DNA of 64,000 nucleotides, taken from positions 992,001 to 1,056,000 of the forward strand of contig NZ_OY782770.1 in assembly GCF_963678245.1 (NCBI RefSeq). The letters are read 5' to 3'. The stretch's first letter is position 1. Each line of letters begins with the position of its first letter. This DNA comes from an uncultured Sunxiuqinia sp. Lineage in GTDB: Bacteria > Bacteroidota > Bacteroidia > Bacteroidales > Prolixibacteraceae. The notes beneath the pieces were generated by a model that was given only the letters and a program-made list of their open reading frames with translations, made no database searches and was not told the origin of the DNA. Positions 26,108 through 33,632 of the stretch are shown here, piece by piece. Both the position numbers and the translations under genes were made by a program.

Positions 26108-26719
26108 TTAGGATTCGTGATCGTCCATTTCGGTAGATTCAATCATTTTAAAAAGCATTTCCCGGGCACGAAACAATTGTGCTTTTACCGTACCAAGCGG
26201 CAGATCAAGCTCCTTGGCGATCTCTTCGTAAGAAAACTCCCGGAAATACCTGAGTTCCACCAAGGTTCGGTAACGAGGCTTTAACTTATGAACGATGCGA
26301 CGTAGCAAAATGGCTTTTTGAATACGGATCAACCTTTCTTCCGGATCGGGATCTTTTGATTTCAGCCTCACTGATTGCTCATTATCATTACCGTCCTGGC
26401 TATTCTCAATTGAGACGTGAACTCCTTTCTTTTTACGCAAAAAATCGATGCAATTATTTGAGGCAATTTTAAAAAGCCACGTACTAAATGCGTAACTCGG
26501 AGAATATTGATGAAGGTTTTTAAAGGCTTTTCCAAATGCTTCAATGGTTAAATCTTCAGCATCACTTTTATTATTAACCATTTTCAGCAACATGAAATAA
26601 ATGGCATCTTTGTATTTACTCAGAAGCTTTGCAAATGCTTTTTCATCCCCTTTTAGTGCGGATTCAACCAAGGCAAAATCTTGTTGAGCCTTATCTGATA
26701 AATTGGGGTTCAATTCCAT
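26108..26719 (-). CDS. ECF-type RNA polymerase sigma factor
   Basis: A 203-residue sigma-70 family factor with region 2 (KYKDAIYFMLLKMVNNKSDAEDLTIEAF, then FSTWLFKIASNNCIDFLRKKK) and region 4 (LKPRYRTLVELRYFREFSYEEIAKELDLPLGTVKAQLFRAR). The linker is unusually long and polar (SQDGNDNEQSVRLKSKDPDPEE). No anti-sigma gene is adjacent, unlike the FecI/FecR pair at 54 kb, so its control is not visible. Its start overlaps the 3' end of the upstream glycosyltransferase gene by 10 bp, which implies translational coupling. The target regulon cannot be read from the window. Confidence 0.92.
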   Translation of the reverse strand: MELNPNLSDKAQQDFALVESALKGDEKAFAKLLSKYKDAIYFMLLKMVNNKSDAEDLTIEAFGKAFKNLHQYSPSYAFSTWLFKIASNNCIDFLRKKKGVHVSIENSQDGNDNEQSVRLKSKDPDPEERLIRIQKAILLRRIVHKLKPRYRTLVELRYFREFSYEEIAKELDLPLGTVKAQLFRAREMLFKMIESTEMDDHES

Positions 26720-27846
26720 TTATTACTTTTAATCCTTTTATCGTACAAATAAATTTCGAAAGCCCTGACAAAATACAGAACCGGCCGAACATAAACGTAT
26801 GCTAACGAAGATAAAAAGATTTTCCTTTCCCGCAAATGGGTAGTCATTCTTTTAATGATAAAAACCTGAAGACCGATTAGGACTGCCATGGGAATTGAAA
26901 CAAATAACCAATTAGCAGACTCAGTGACCAACATCCAAGTCAACGATATCATTAAGGTTAGCTTGCCAAAATTTTCAAGCCATTGAATAAGGCGCTTCTC
27001 AAATCCAAGTTGCTGATTCAAACGAATTTTCTTTTTCAACAGTCCTGAAAAATCCCCCTTTTGAAGAGTAGCATTCTCCCTGACAAAAGTTTCCGGCTCA
27101 ATCGAAACATGTACTTTTTTCTTAAACCGGTCGTTAAAAATGAGCTCCAGGTTCCCAAAATGACAGTTCATTTTTCCTCGGAAACCCGACTGTTGAAAAT
27201 AGACCGTCTTTTTAAAAAGAACGTTTGTCTCATTAAAAAAGACAGGGATTCCTGCCAAAGAATAAGCTGCTGAATTTAAAAACGACAAGAAGCGCTCTAT
27301 CCGAATCAGTTTATTGATGAATTTCTTCTGAGGGATGATATTTGAATAGTTAATCAGAAAATCTGATTCGTCTGAAAGATCGTTCATCTTTTTAAGAAAG
27401 TTAGGATCAATCTCTCCAATATCAGGAGGCAACATAATCATCTGCTCCGAACTTGCTGCCTTCATGGCCAGGTTAATGGCCAGTTTTTCTGAAAAATTTG
27501 TTTCCTGATTGATCGAAGTAAATTTCAGTTTAGGATACTTCTCAGCTAACTGAGCTACTTTTTGAATGGTGCAGTCTTCTGAGAAATCATCAACCAAAAT
27601 AATTTCGAAATTAGAATAGTTTTGCTTCAGAAGCCGGGTTAAGACCTCTTCAATCTGCTCCTCTTCATTACGCACACACATACAAATACTCATCGGCATC
27701 TCAAGCGTCGTATCCGTAACTCTTTTCTGAAACAGTAGCCTCAAATAGAAAAACAGCAGAAAGAAGAGCTCAATCAGAACCGAAAAAAAGAAAATACCCG
27801 AAGCAATCCATTCCGTGCCTATTCGGTTAAAGAAATCAAGAATCAT
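26710..27846 (-). CDS. Membrane-anchored family 2 glycosyltransferase
   Basis: A 378-residue protein with one N-terminal membrane helix (about 14-37, SGIFFFSVLIELFFLLFFYL), a GT2 catalytic domain, and two or three C-terminal helices (LTLMISLTWMLV, WLFVSIPMAVLIGLQVFII). The catalytic domain shows MSICMCVRNEEEQIEEVLT and FEIILVDDFSEDCT, the nucleotide-sugar binding part, but the usual DxD reads PPDIGEID and the QxxRW is not obvious, so the active site may be atypical. Such proteins usually extend cell-surface glycans or lipid-linked sugars. It is co-transcribed with the ECF sigma gene through a 10-bp overlap. A TATTTTTG -7-type box lies at 27863-27870. Confidence 0.8.
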   Translation of the reverse strand: MILDFFNRIGTEWIASGIFFFSVLIELFFLLFFYLRLLFQKRVTDTTLEMPMSICMCVRNEEEQIEEVLTRLLKQNYSNFEIILVDDFSEDCTIQKVAQLAEKYPKLKFTSINQETNFSEKLAINLAMKAASSEQMIMLPPDIGEIDPNFLKKMNDLSDESDFLINYSNIIPQKKFINKLIRIERFLSFLNSAAYSLAGIPVFFNETNVLFKKTVYFQQSGFRGKMNCHFGNLELIFNDRFKKKVHVSIEPETFVRENATLQKGDFSGLLKKKIRLNQQLGFEKRLIQWLENFGKLTLMISLTWMLVTESANWLFVSIPMAVLIGLQVFIIKRMTTHLRERKIFLSSLAYVYVRPVLYFVRAFEIYLYDKRIKSNKWN

Positions 27847-27862
27847 ATTTTGATTTTAACAG

Positions 27863-27870
27863 CAAAAATA
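27863..27870 (-). promoter_or_regulatory. -7 box of the GT2-sigma operon
   Basis: Minus-strand TATTTTTG, 16 bp upstream of the GT2 start; no clear -33. Confidence 0.4.
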
Positions 27871-27936
27871 ACAATCGCACAGACTATATAAACATCATTT
27901 TTAAACTATTTTAACTCGCACAGAAAACAGGTATTC

Positions 27937-27967
27937 TCTGGCCGTTTAACTTTTATGGCTATCTTTG
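27937..27967 (+). promoter_or_regulatory. Promoter of tgt
   Basis: TCTG (27937-27940, one mismatch to TTTG) is followed after 19 bp by TATCTTTG (27960-27967), 19 bp before the tgt ATG at 27987. Confidence 0.6.
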
Positions 27968-27986
27968 AGCACTCAAAAATAAGTGC

Positions 27987-29117
27987 ATGGATTTTACGCT
28001 TCATCATCAAGCAGTTAACAGCAACGCCCGGGCAGGAACACTGGAAACCGGACATGGGAAAATTGAAACTCCGATTTTTATGCCGGTCGGAACGGCTGGG
28101 TCTGTAAAAGGCATTCATGTTAGGGATTTACACGAAGATATTCAAGCCCAGATTATCCTTGGAAATACTTATCATTTGTACTTGCGCCCCGGAACTACAA
28201 TTATTGAAGAAGTGGGCGGACTGCACAAGTTTAACGGATGGAATGGCCCAATTTTAACCGACAGCGGAGGCTACCAGGTTTTTTCATTGGGCGATATTCG
28301 CAAACTCACGGAGGAAGGAGCAAAATTTCAGTCCCATATTGATGGCTCGCGTCATTTATTTACGCCGGAAAGTGTCATTGACATTCAACGAAAGATTGGA
28401 GCCGACATCATAATGGCTTTTGACGAATGCACACCCGGCGATGCTGAATATGATTACGCGAAAAAATCGTTGGAGCTCACCCAACGTTGGCTTGATCGTT
28501 GTGTAAACCAAATGGAAAAAACAAAACCGTTGTATGGACACAGCCAATCGCTATTTCCAATTGTGCAAGGAGCTGTTTATCCGGATTTGCGAGAAGCGGC
28601 AGCTAAATTTGTGACGAATATCCCAAGTGACGGATACGCCATTGGCGGCCTTTCGGTAGGCGAAACTGAAAAAGATATGTACGCCATGATTGAAGTGGTT
28701 ACGCCAATTCTACCGAAGAAAAAACCTCGCTACCTGATGGGAGTGGGAACTCCAATCAATATTTTGCAAGCCATTGACAGGGGTATTGATATGTTTGACT
28801 GCGTAATGCCAACCAGAAATGGTCGTAACGGAATGCTTTTCACAAAGAACGGACTGATCAATATAAAAAACAGAAGGTGGGCCGATGATTTCTCTCCGAT
28901 TGACGCAGAAGGAACTTCTTTTGTAGACACGCAATATTCGAAGGCTTTTTTACGTCATCTAATTGTTTCCAACGAAATGCTGGGATCTCAAATAGCCAGC
29001 CAACATAATTTGGCATTCTATTTATGGTTGGTAAAAGAAGCCCGAAAGCAAATATTGGCAAATACGTTTAAAGATTGGAAAGAAGAAATGGTACAGAAAC
29101 TAGGAAACCGATTATAA
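27987..29117 (+). CDS. tgt: Queuine tRNA-ribosyltransferase (TGT)
   Basis: A 376-residue bacterial-type TGT. Landmarks are TPIFMPVGTAGSVKGIH, the substrate pocket GNTYHLYLRPG and LTDSGGYQVFSLG with the catalytic aspartate, then MAFDECTPG, GLSVGE, YLMGVGTPINIL and FDCVMPTRNGRNG with the nucleophilic aspartate. The usual zinc-binding Cys cluster near the C-terminus is not seen: the region after FSPIDAEGTSF lacks the CxCxxC pattern, as in a subset of Bacteroidota sequences. It exchanges guanine-34 for preQ1 in GUN tRNAs in the cytoplasm. The LptF/G gene follows by 25 bp, so the two are likely one operon. Confidence 0.95.
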   Translation: MDFTLHHQAVNSNARAGTLETGHGKIETPIFMPVGTAGSVKGIHVRDLHEDIQAQIILGNTYHLYLRPGTTIIEEVGGLHKFNGWNGPILTDSGGYQVFSLGDIRKLTEEGAKFQSHIDGSRHLFTPESVIDIQRKIGADIIMAFDECTPGDAEYDYAKKSLELTQRWLDRCVNQMEKTKPLYGHSQSLFPIVQGAVYPDLREAAAKFVTNIPSDGYAIGGLSVGETEKDMYAMIEVVTPILPKKKPRYLMGVGTPINILQAIDRGIDMFDCVMPTRNGRNGMLFTKNGLINIKNRRWADDFSPIDAEGTSFVDTQYSKAFLRHLIVSNEMLGSQIASQHNLAFYLWLVKEARKQILANTFKDWKEEMVQKLGNRL

Positions 29118-29142
29118 ATTCTCAGAAAAATTAGTAGTGGAT

Positions 29143-30231
29143 ATGAAAATATCAGGTCTAAAAACAATTGACTTCTATATTATTAAGAAATTTCTGGGAA
29201 CATTTTTTTACGCTATTGCTCTCATTATTAGCATTGCAATGGTGTTTGATATTTCTGAAAATCTGGATGAATTTATCTCAAAAGATGCGCCTTTAAACGC
29301 AATCATCTTTGATTACTACTTGAACTTCATCCCATTTTTTGCCAACCTTTTTAGTTCGCTTTTTACCTTTATTGCCGTTATTTATTTCACCTCTAAAATG
29401 GCATACAATTCAGAAATTATAGCGATTCTGAGTAGTGGGGTTTCGTACAGACGACTAATGGTTCCCTATATGGTTGGCGCCTTTATTATCGCCCTGTTTT
29501 CGTATACACTTGGTAACTATATAATTCCCCCTTCAAACAAAAAGCGAATTGATTTTCGGAATACGTACATCGATTCGAACCGAAGTTATAACGAACGAAA
29601 TATTCATCGTCAGATATCACCCGGAGTTTATATATATATCAGCAGGTACAATACCTCAAGTGATGTCGGCCACCGTTTTACAATTGAGGAATTTGCAGAA
29701 GGAAAACTAAAATCAAAACTACAGGCTGACTATGTCAAATGGGATCGGGAAGAAAAAAAATGGGTGATACACAATTACGTCATCCGCGATTTTGATGGAT
29801 ACGAAGAAACTTTAACAACGGGCACTGAAATAGACTCAACGCTTAATATGTCGCCTGAAGATTACCGGGTTGTGAAAAACATTGTTGAAACGATGACACT
29901 CCCCAAGCTGAACGAAGAAATAAAAGATATGAAGCTACGGGGAGTAAATACCCTTGAATTTGAGATTGAAAAACACAAGCGACTTTCCGGGCCATTCTCT
30001 GCTTTTATACTTACACTAATCGGAGCATCGCTGGCATCAAGAAAAGTAAAAGGAGGTATTGGATTTCATTTAGGATTAGGAATTTTACTCGTATTCACGT
30101 ACATCATGTTTATGCAGATATCGACCGTTTTTGCGCTCTCGGGAGCCGTCTCCCCTCTTTTAGCAGCTTGGATCCCGAATATGATTTTTGGTGTCTTAGC
30201 CGCTTATTTATACAAAATCGGAAGCCGATAA
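29143..30231 (+). CDS. LptF/LptG-family lipopolysaccharide export permease
   Basis: A 362-residue YjgP/YjgQ-family inner-membrane protein. It starts with IDFYIIKKFLGTFFYAIAL, helix 1, followed by a paired helix after DYYLNFIPFFANLFSSLFTFIAVIYF and GVSYRRLMVPYMVGAF, then a periplasmic beta-jellyroll of about 150 residues (from IIPPSNKKRIDF), and a C-terminal helical bundle (LSGPFSAFILTLIGASLASR, FHLGLGILLVFTYIMF). The family works with LptB ATPase to pull lipopolysaccharide from the inner membrane toward the outer membrane. I prefer ATG 29143 to the GTG at 29137. Only one of the two permease paralogues is present here, as is common in this phylum. Confidence 0.9.
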   Translation: MKISGLKTIDFYIIKKFLGTFFYAIALIISIAMVFDISENLDEFISKDAPLNAIIFDYYLNFIPFFANLFSSLFTFIAVIYFTSKMAYNSEIIAILSSGVSYRRLMVPYMVGAFIIALFSYTLGNYIIPPSNKKRIDFRNTYIDSNRSYNERNIHRQISPGVYIYISRYNTSSDVGHRFTIEEFAEGKLKSKLQADYVKWDREEKKWVIHNYVIRDFDGYEETLTTGTEIDSTLNMSPEDYRVVKNIVETMTLPKLNEEIKDMKLRGVNTLEFEIEKHKRLSGPFSAFILTLIGASLASRKVKGGIGFHLGLGILLVFTYIMFMQISTVFALSGAVSPLLAAWIPNMIFGVLAAYLYKIGSR

Positions 30232-30320
30232 ATGAAACTTCAAACCATTCAATTAATTGTTCAAAACCAAATTCCAAGCCACACGCAAGCCCATAGGGTA
30301 TAATGTTGCGAAATAATTCC

Positions 30321-30347
30321 TTGATGTGTGAAAAAGTTATAATTTTG
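30321..30347 (+). promoter_or_regulatory. Possible promoter of the carboxyltransferase operon
   Basis: TTG (30321) and TAATTTTG (30340-30347) are 16 bp apart. A start near 30354 would leave a 75-nt leader that contains the terminator-like hairpin at 30386. Confidence 0.4.
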
Positions 30348-30385
30348 ACACTTCTTAAAGAGAAAAAAGTCAACTATTTTTCAAA

Positions 30386-30413
30386 CTCCGGATTTTGCCG
30401 GAGCATTTTTTTT
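30386..30413 (+). terminator. Terminator-like hairpin just before the carboxyltransferase start
   Basis: CTCCGG (30386-30391) pairs with CCGGAG (30398-30403) and is followed by CATTTTTTTT. It ends 17 bp before the ATG at 30431. It may end the upstream LptF/G transcript or act as an attenuator. Confidence 0.75.
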
Positions 30414-30430
30414 AATTAAAACTAAATGAT

Positions 30431-31975
30431 ATGTCGTTGAAACGGAATATCCTGGACCTTAGAAAAAGGAAAAGTGAAGTTCTCAAAGGTGGTGGAGAAA
30501 AAGCCATTGAGAAACAAGTTGCAATGGGAAAACTCACTGCCCGCGAACGTATTTTATACATCCTTGATGAGGGTTCTTTTCACGAGTATGATCTGTTCGT
30601 TGAACATGTTGCACGCGATTTTGACATGGAAAATAAAAAATTGCACGGCGATGGTGTTATCATCGGAACAGGAACCATTCATGGTGCTCCCATCTGCATC
30701 TTCGCTCAAGACTTTACCGTTGCTGGTGGATCATTGGGATTGATGCACGCACGTAAGATCACCAAAATTATGGATCACTCCTTGAAAATGCGAGTACCAT
30801 TAATTGGAATTAATGATTCAGGTGGTGCCAGAATCCAGGAAGGTGTTAACTCACTGGCTGGCTATGGTGAAATTTTCTTCAGAAATACACTGGCCTCCGG
30901 CGTTATTCCACAAATTTCGGTTATTCTTGGCCCTTGTGCCGGAGGAGCAGTATATTCTCCTGCATTAACCGACTTTGTTTTTGTGGTAAATAACATCTCA
31001 AAAATGTTTATCACAGGCCCAAGTGTTATTAAAACTGTTTTGGGAGAAGAGATTTCAATGGAAGCTTTGGGTGGAGCAAAAGTACATGCCGAAATTACCG
31101 GAAATGCTCATTTTTACGCCGAAAACGAATTGGAGTGTTTTGATCAAATCAAAAAGCTCATGGAGTATCTTCCATGGAACAATAAACAAAAGGCTAAAAA
31201 AGTTGAGCCTGCCAATCCAAAGAAAAGGAAGAAAGTCGAAAACATTGTTCCCGGCGATCCTAAGATGCCTTATGATATTCGCGATATTATCGAGGCCATC
31301 ACCGACAAATCTGAGTTCTTCGAAATCATGGAATTGTTTGCGCCAAATATTGTGATCGGTTTTGGGCGATTAAATGGAGAAACTGTTGGATTTGTTGCCA
31401 ACCAGCCAAAAGTGCTAGCTGGTGTTTTGGATTGTGACAGTTCTGATAAAGCTGCTCGTTTTATTCGCTACTGTAACGCGTTCAATATTCCAATTATCAC
31501 TCTTGAAGATTTACCGGGCTACTTGCCGGGAGTTGATCAGGAACATGCAGGCGTTATTCGTCACGGTGCAAAAATTCTATATGCATATAGTGAAGCTACC
31601 GTTCCTCGAATTACAGTTATTATCAGAAAAGCTTATGGAGGTGGCTACATTGCGATGAACTCACGCCACCTGCGTGCCGATTTTGTTTTTGCATGGCCTA
31701 CTGCCGAGATTGCTGTTATGGGACCTGAGGGCGCTGCAAACATTGTATTCCGCAAAGAGATTGCTGAAGCAGAAGATCCGGACGCGATGCGCCAGATTAA
31801 AATTGATGAGTACAAAGAAAAATTTGCTAACCCATACGTCGCTGCAGGTAAGGGATATATCGACGAAGTTATTGAACCTGAAGATACACGTAAGATGCTC
31901 TTGCATGCGTTACAGGTTTCTGCAAACAAATCGGTAATGGGACCAAACAAGAAGCACGGAATTCCTCCGTTTTAA
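30431..31975 (+). CDS. Acyl-CoA carboxylase/decarboxylase carboxyltransferase subunit (propionyl/methylmalonyl type)
   Basis: A 514-residue carboxyltransferase with two crotonase-type halves. KLTARERILYILDEGSFHE opens the family, DFTVAGGSLGLMHARKI and INDSGGARIQEGVNSLAGYGEIFFRNTLASGVIPQ line the first oxyanion hole, and VGFVANQPKVLAGVLDCDSSDKAARFIR, DLPGYLPGVDQEHAGVIRHGAK and IIRKAYGGGYIAMNSRHL belong to the second. It moves a carboxyl group between biotin and an acyl-CoA, probably propionyl-CoA/methylmalonyl-CoA. The biotin carrier gene follows by 16 bp, but no biotin carboxylase or sodium-pumping beta subunit lies nearby, so carboxylase and decarboxylase cannot be told apart here. Confidence 0.92.
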   Translation: MSLKRNILDLRKRKSEVLKGGGEKAIEKQVAMGKLTARERILYILDEGSFHEYDLFVEHVARDFDMENKKLHGDGVIIGTGTIHGAPICIFAQDFTVAGGSLGLMHARKITKIMDHSLKMRVPLIGINDSGGARIQEGVNSLAGYGEIFFRNTLASGVIPQISVILGPCAGGAVYSPALTDFVFVVNNISKMFITGPSVIKTVLGEEISMEALGGAKVHAEITGNAHFYAENELECFDQIKKLMEYLPWNNKQKAKKVEPANPKKRKKVENIVPGDPKMPYDIRDIIEAITDKSEFFEIMELFAPNIVIGFGRLNGETVGFVANQPKVLAGVLDCDSSDKAARFIRYCNAFNIPIITLEDLPGYLPGVDQEHAGVIRHGAKILYAYSEATVPRITVIIRKAYGGGYIAMNSRHLRADFVFAWPTAEIAVMGPEGAANIVFRKEIAEAEDPDAMRQIKIDEYKEKFANPYVAAGKGYIDEVIEPEDTRKMLLHALQVSANKSVMGPNKKHGIPPF

Positions 31976-31991
31976 TCGAAATTTTAATAGT

Positions 31992-32324
31992 ATGGCTGAG
32001 AAAAAAAGTGAAAAGCAATACGATACGATAATTGTACACAGCGCCGTCTACAAAACAGAGTATACGCAAAAGTACATCAATCGTCCAGTTTGGGAGTACC
32101 CAAATGAAAATCATGTTTTTTCTTTCATGCCGGGATCAATTATTGATGTTCACGTAAAACCCGGTGAGAAATTAAAAGAAGGCGATAGCCTTTTGATTTT
32201 GGAAGCAATGAAAATGCACAACAATGTACAAATGCCTTTTGATGGCAAAATTGTAAAGATACATGTTAAGCCGGGACAAAAAATCCCCAAAAAACATTTA
32301 ATGTTAGAAATCAAACGATTATAA
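31992..32324 (+). CDS. Biotin carboxyl carrier protein
   Basis: A 110-residue biotinyl-domain protein. The C-terminal 70 residues form the carrier fold: FSFMPGSIIDVHVKPGEKLKEGD, then LLILEAMKMHNNV with the biotinylated lysine in EAMKM, and MPFDGKIVKIHVKPGQKI. The 40-residue N-terminal extension is polar and lacks the Ala/Pro-rich linker of AccB. It carries carboxybiotin to the carboxyltransferase encoded 16 bp upstream and ends in a strong bidirectional terminator at 32331-32361. Confidence 0.92.
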   Translation: MAEKKSEKQYDTIIVHSAVYKTEYTQKYINRPVWEYPNENHVFSFMPGSIIDVHVKPGEKLKEGDSLLILEAMKMHNNVQMPFDGKIVKIHVKPGQKIPKKHLMLEIKRL

Positions 32325-32330
32325 TAAATA

Positions 32331-32361
32331 AAAAAGAAGGGGTTTTAACCCCTTCTTTTTT
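32331..32361. terminator. Bidirectional terminator
   Basis: AAAAAGAAGGGG and CCCCTTCTTTTT flank TTTTAA; the symmetric hairpin serves the biotin-carrier gene and the convergent small gene at 32404. Confidence 0.93.
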
Positions 32362-32403
32362 ATTTATTGTTTGCTTGACAGTAATTGAAAGTTACCTTGA
32401 ATA

Positions 32404-32637
32404 TCATTTCCAATAAGCATCATCATACATCCATTCTTCAATAGATAAACTTTTTTCAGTAGCTGGAGTTAAATCAATTAACTCGTCATTCCAAAATGCT
32501 ACATCCACCATCCAACTTTCAATTTCCAGCTCTGGTTCAACTTCAACATTAGTTAATAAACCTGATGATTTTGCTTGAACTCCGGTTAAAACGACTGCTG
32601 CAATTACTAAAACTAATTTCCCAAATTTTGTTTTCAT
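32404..32637 (-). CDS. Small exported protein with two copies of an ExWMxDxA[FY]W motif
   Basis: A 77-residue protein. The N-terminal 22 residues form a Sec signal peptide (basic start, hydrophobic core LVLVIAAVVLTGV, then QAKS). The mature part of about 55 residues is strongly acidic and carries the same ten-residue motif twice: ESWMVDVAFW (40-49) and EEWMYDDAYW (67-76), the second at the very C-terminus. No domain is recognised. The signal peptide, the repeat and the independent terminator argue that it is a real gene rather than chance. It may be a small periplasmic binding or interaction module (inference). It converges with the biotin-carrier gene and is followed upstream by ispE on the same strand. 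Confidence 0.6.
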   Translation of the reverse strand: MKTKFGKLVLVIAAVVLTGVQAKSSGLLTNVEVEPELEIESWMVDVAFWNDELIDLTPATEKSLSIEEWMYDDAYWK

Positions 32638-32765
32638 AACCTTAAAACTTACTTGTTTGTACTTCTATGTGTTTTCTAATTAGATAGACCAACAAATAGT
32701 ACAAAGGTTAAAACGGAAAATGTTAAAGCTTGTAAAGAATTTCTTAATGAAATCTTAAACGCAAA

Positions 32766-33578
32766 CTAAAGCTTCTGGGAAAAAAGGCGATAGTTGTTCG
32801 GAAAATAAGAATGAATAGATTTCTTTTCGGTACGAAATAACCCAAATACGGCAGAACCACTACCCGACATTAAGGAAAAAACGGCGCCCATGTCATATAA
32901 CTTTTGCTTAAGCCCTCCGATCTCGGGGTGTTTATCAAACACATATTTCTCAAACTGATTGGTTACATTGCCCCGCCAGCGGCGCACCGGAAACTTTGAT
33001 ATTGCCTTTAGCGATATGCGACCTTGAGCAGGACAAACATGCTGATATGCCTCGGCTGTGGAAACATGAACCGGAGGCTTTACAAGCACCAAATAATAGC
33101 CAGACAGATCAATCGGAATCCCCTCCAGTCGTTCTCCCCGGCCCCTTGCAAATACGGGCTTTGGGTTAATAAAAAACGGACAATCGCTGCCTAGCTGCAA
33201 AGCATAGTCCATTAGTTTCTGTTGATCAAGTTGTAGCTGAAATAAGTCACTTAACAATTTCAACATGTACGACGCATCGGCCGATCCACCGCCAAGTCCC
33301 GCGCCAACCGGAATATTTTTATGTAAATGAATACGAACCGGCGGTAAGTCAAAATCATCCTTTAGTAACTGGTAAGCTTTCACTACCAGATTTGATGTCG
33401 GGTCTTCCTGCAAATCAATTCCGGTAATAGATATTTGAAACTCGCTCGCATACACAACCTCCAAGTCATCCTGAACAGGAACCGGATAGAAAATGGTTTC
33501 AAGATTATGAAACCCGTCAGCTCGCTTCTCAGTGATCAGCAAGCCTAAATTTATTTTTGCAATGGGATAAACAATCAT
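32766..33578 (-). CDS. ispE: 4-diphosphocytidyl-2-C-methyl-D-erythritol kinase
   Basis: A 270-residue GHMP kinase. It begins YPIAKINLGLLITEKRADGFHNLETIFYPV, the IspE opening, then PVGAGLGGGSADASYML (GHMP ATP loop), LGSDCPFFINPKPVFARGRGE and SGSGSAVFGLF (third GHMP motif). It phosphorylates 4-diphosphocytidyl-methylerythritol in the MEP isoprenoid pathway, so this organism makes isoprenoids by the non-mevalonate route. No other MEP genes are nearby. Its start codon lies 6 bp behind the T-run of the gcvP terminator. Complete and intact. Confidence 0.95.
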   Translation of the reverse strand: MIVYPIAKINLGLLITEKRADGFHNLETIFYPVPVQDDLEVVYASEFQISITGIDLQEDPTSNLVVKAYQLLKDDFDLPPVRIHLHKNIPVGAGLGGGSADASYMLKLLSDLFQLQLDQQKLMDYALQLGSDCPFFINPKPVFARGRGERLEGIPIDLSGYYLVLVKPPVHVSTAEAYQHVCPAQGRISLKAISKFPVRRWRGNVTNQFEKYVFDKHPEIGGLKQKLYDMGAVFSLMSGSGSAVFGLFRTEKKSIHSYFPNNYRLFSQKL

Positions 33579-33583
33579 GGGTA

Positions 33584-33620
33584 TAAAAAATGGCTGCTGT
33601 AAAGATACAAAACAGCAGCC
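33584..33620 (-). terminator. Intrinsic terminator of gcvP
   Basis: GGCTGCTGT and ACAGCAGCC form a perfect 9-bp stem with an 11-nt loop, followed on the minus strand by ATTTTTTA. The T-run ends only a few bases before the ispE start. Confidence 0.85.
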
Positions 33621-33632
33621 ATGTAATATCGA

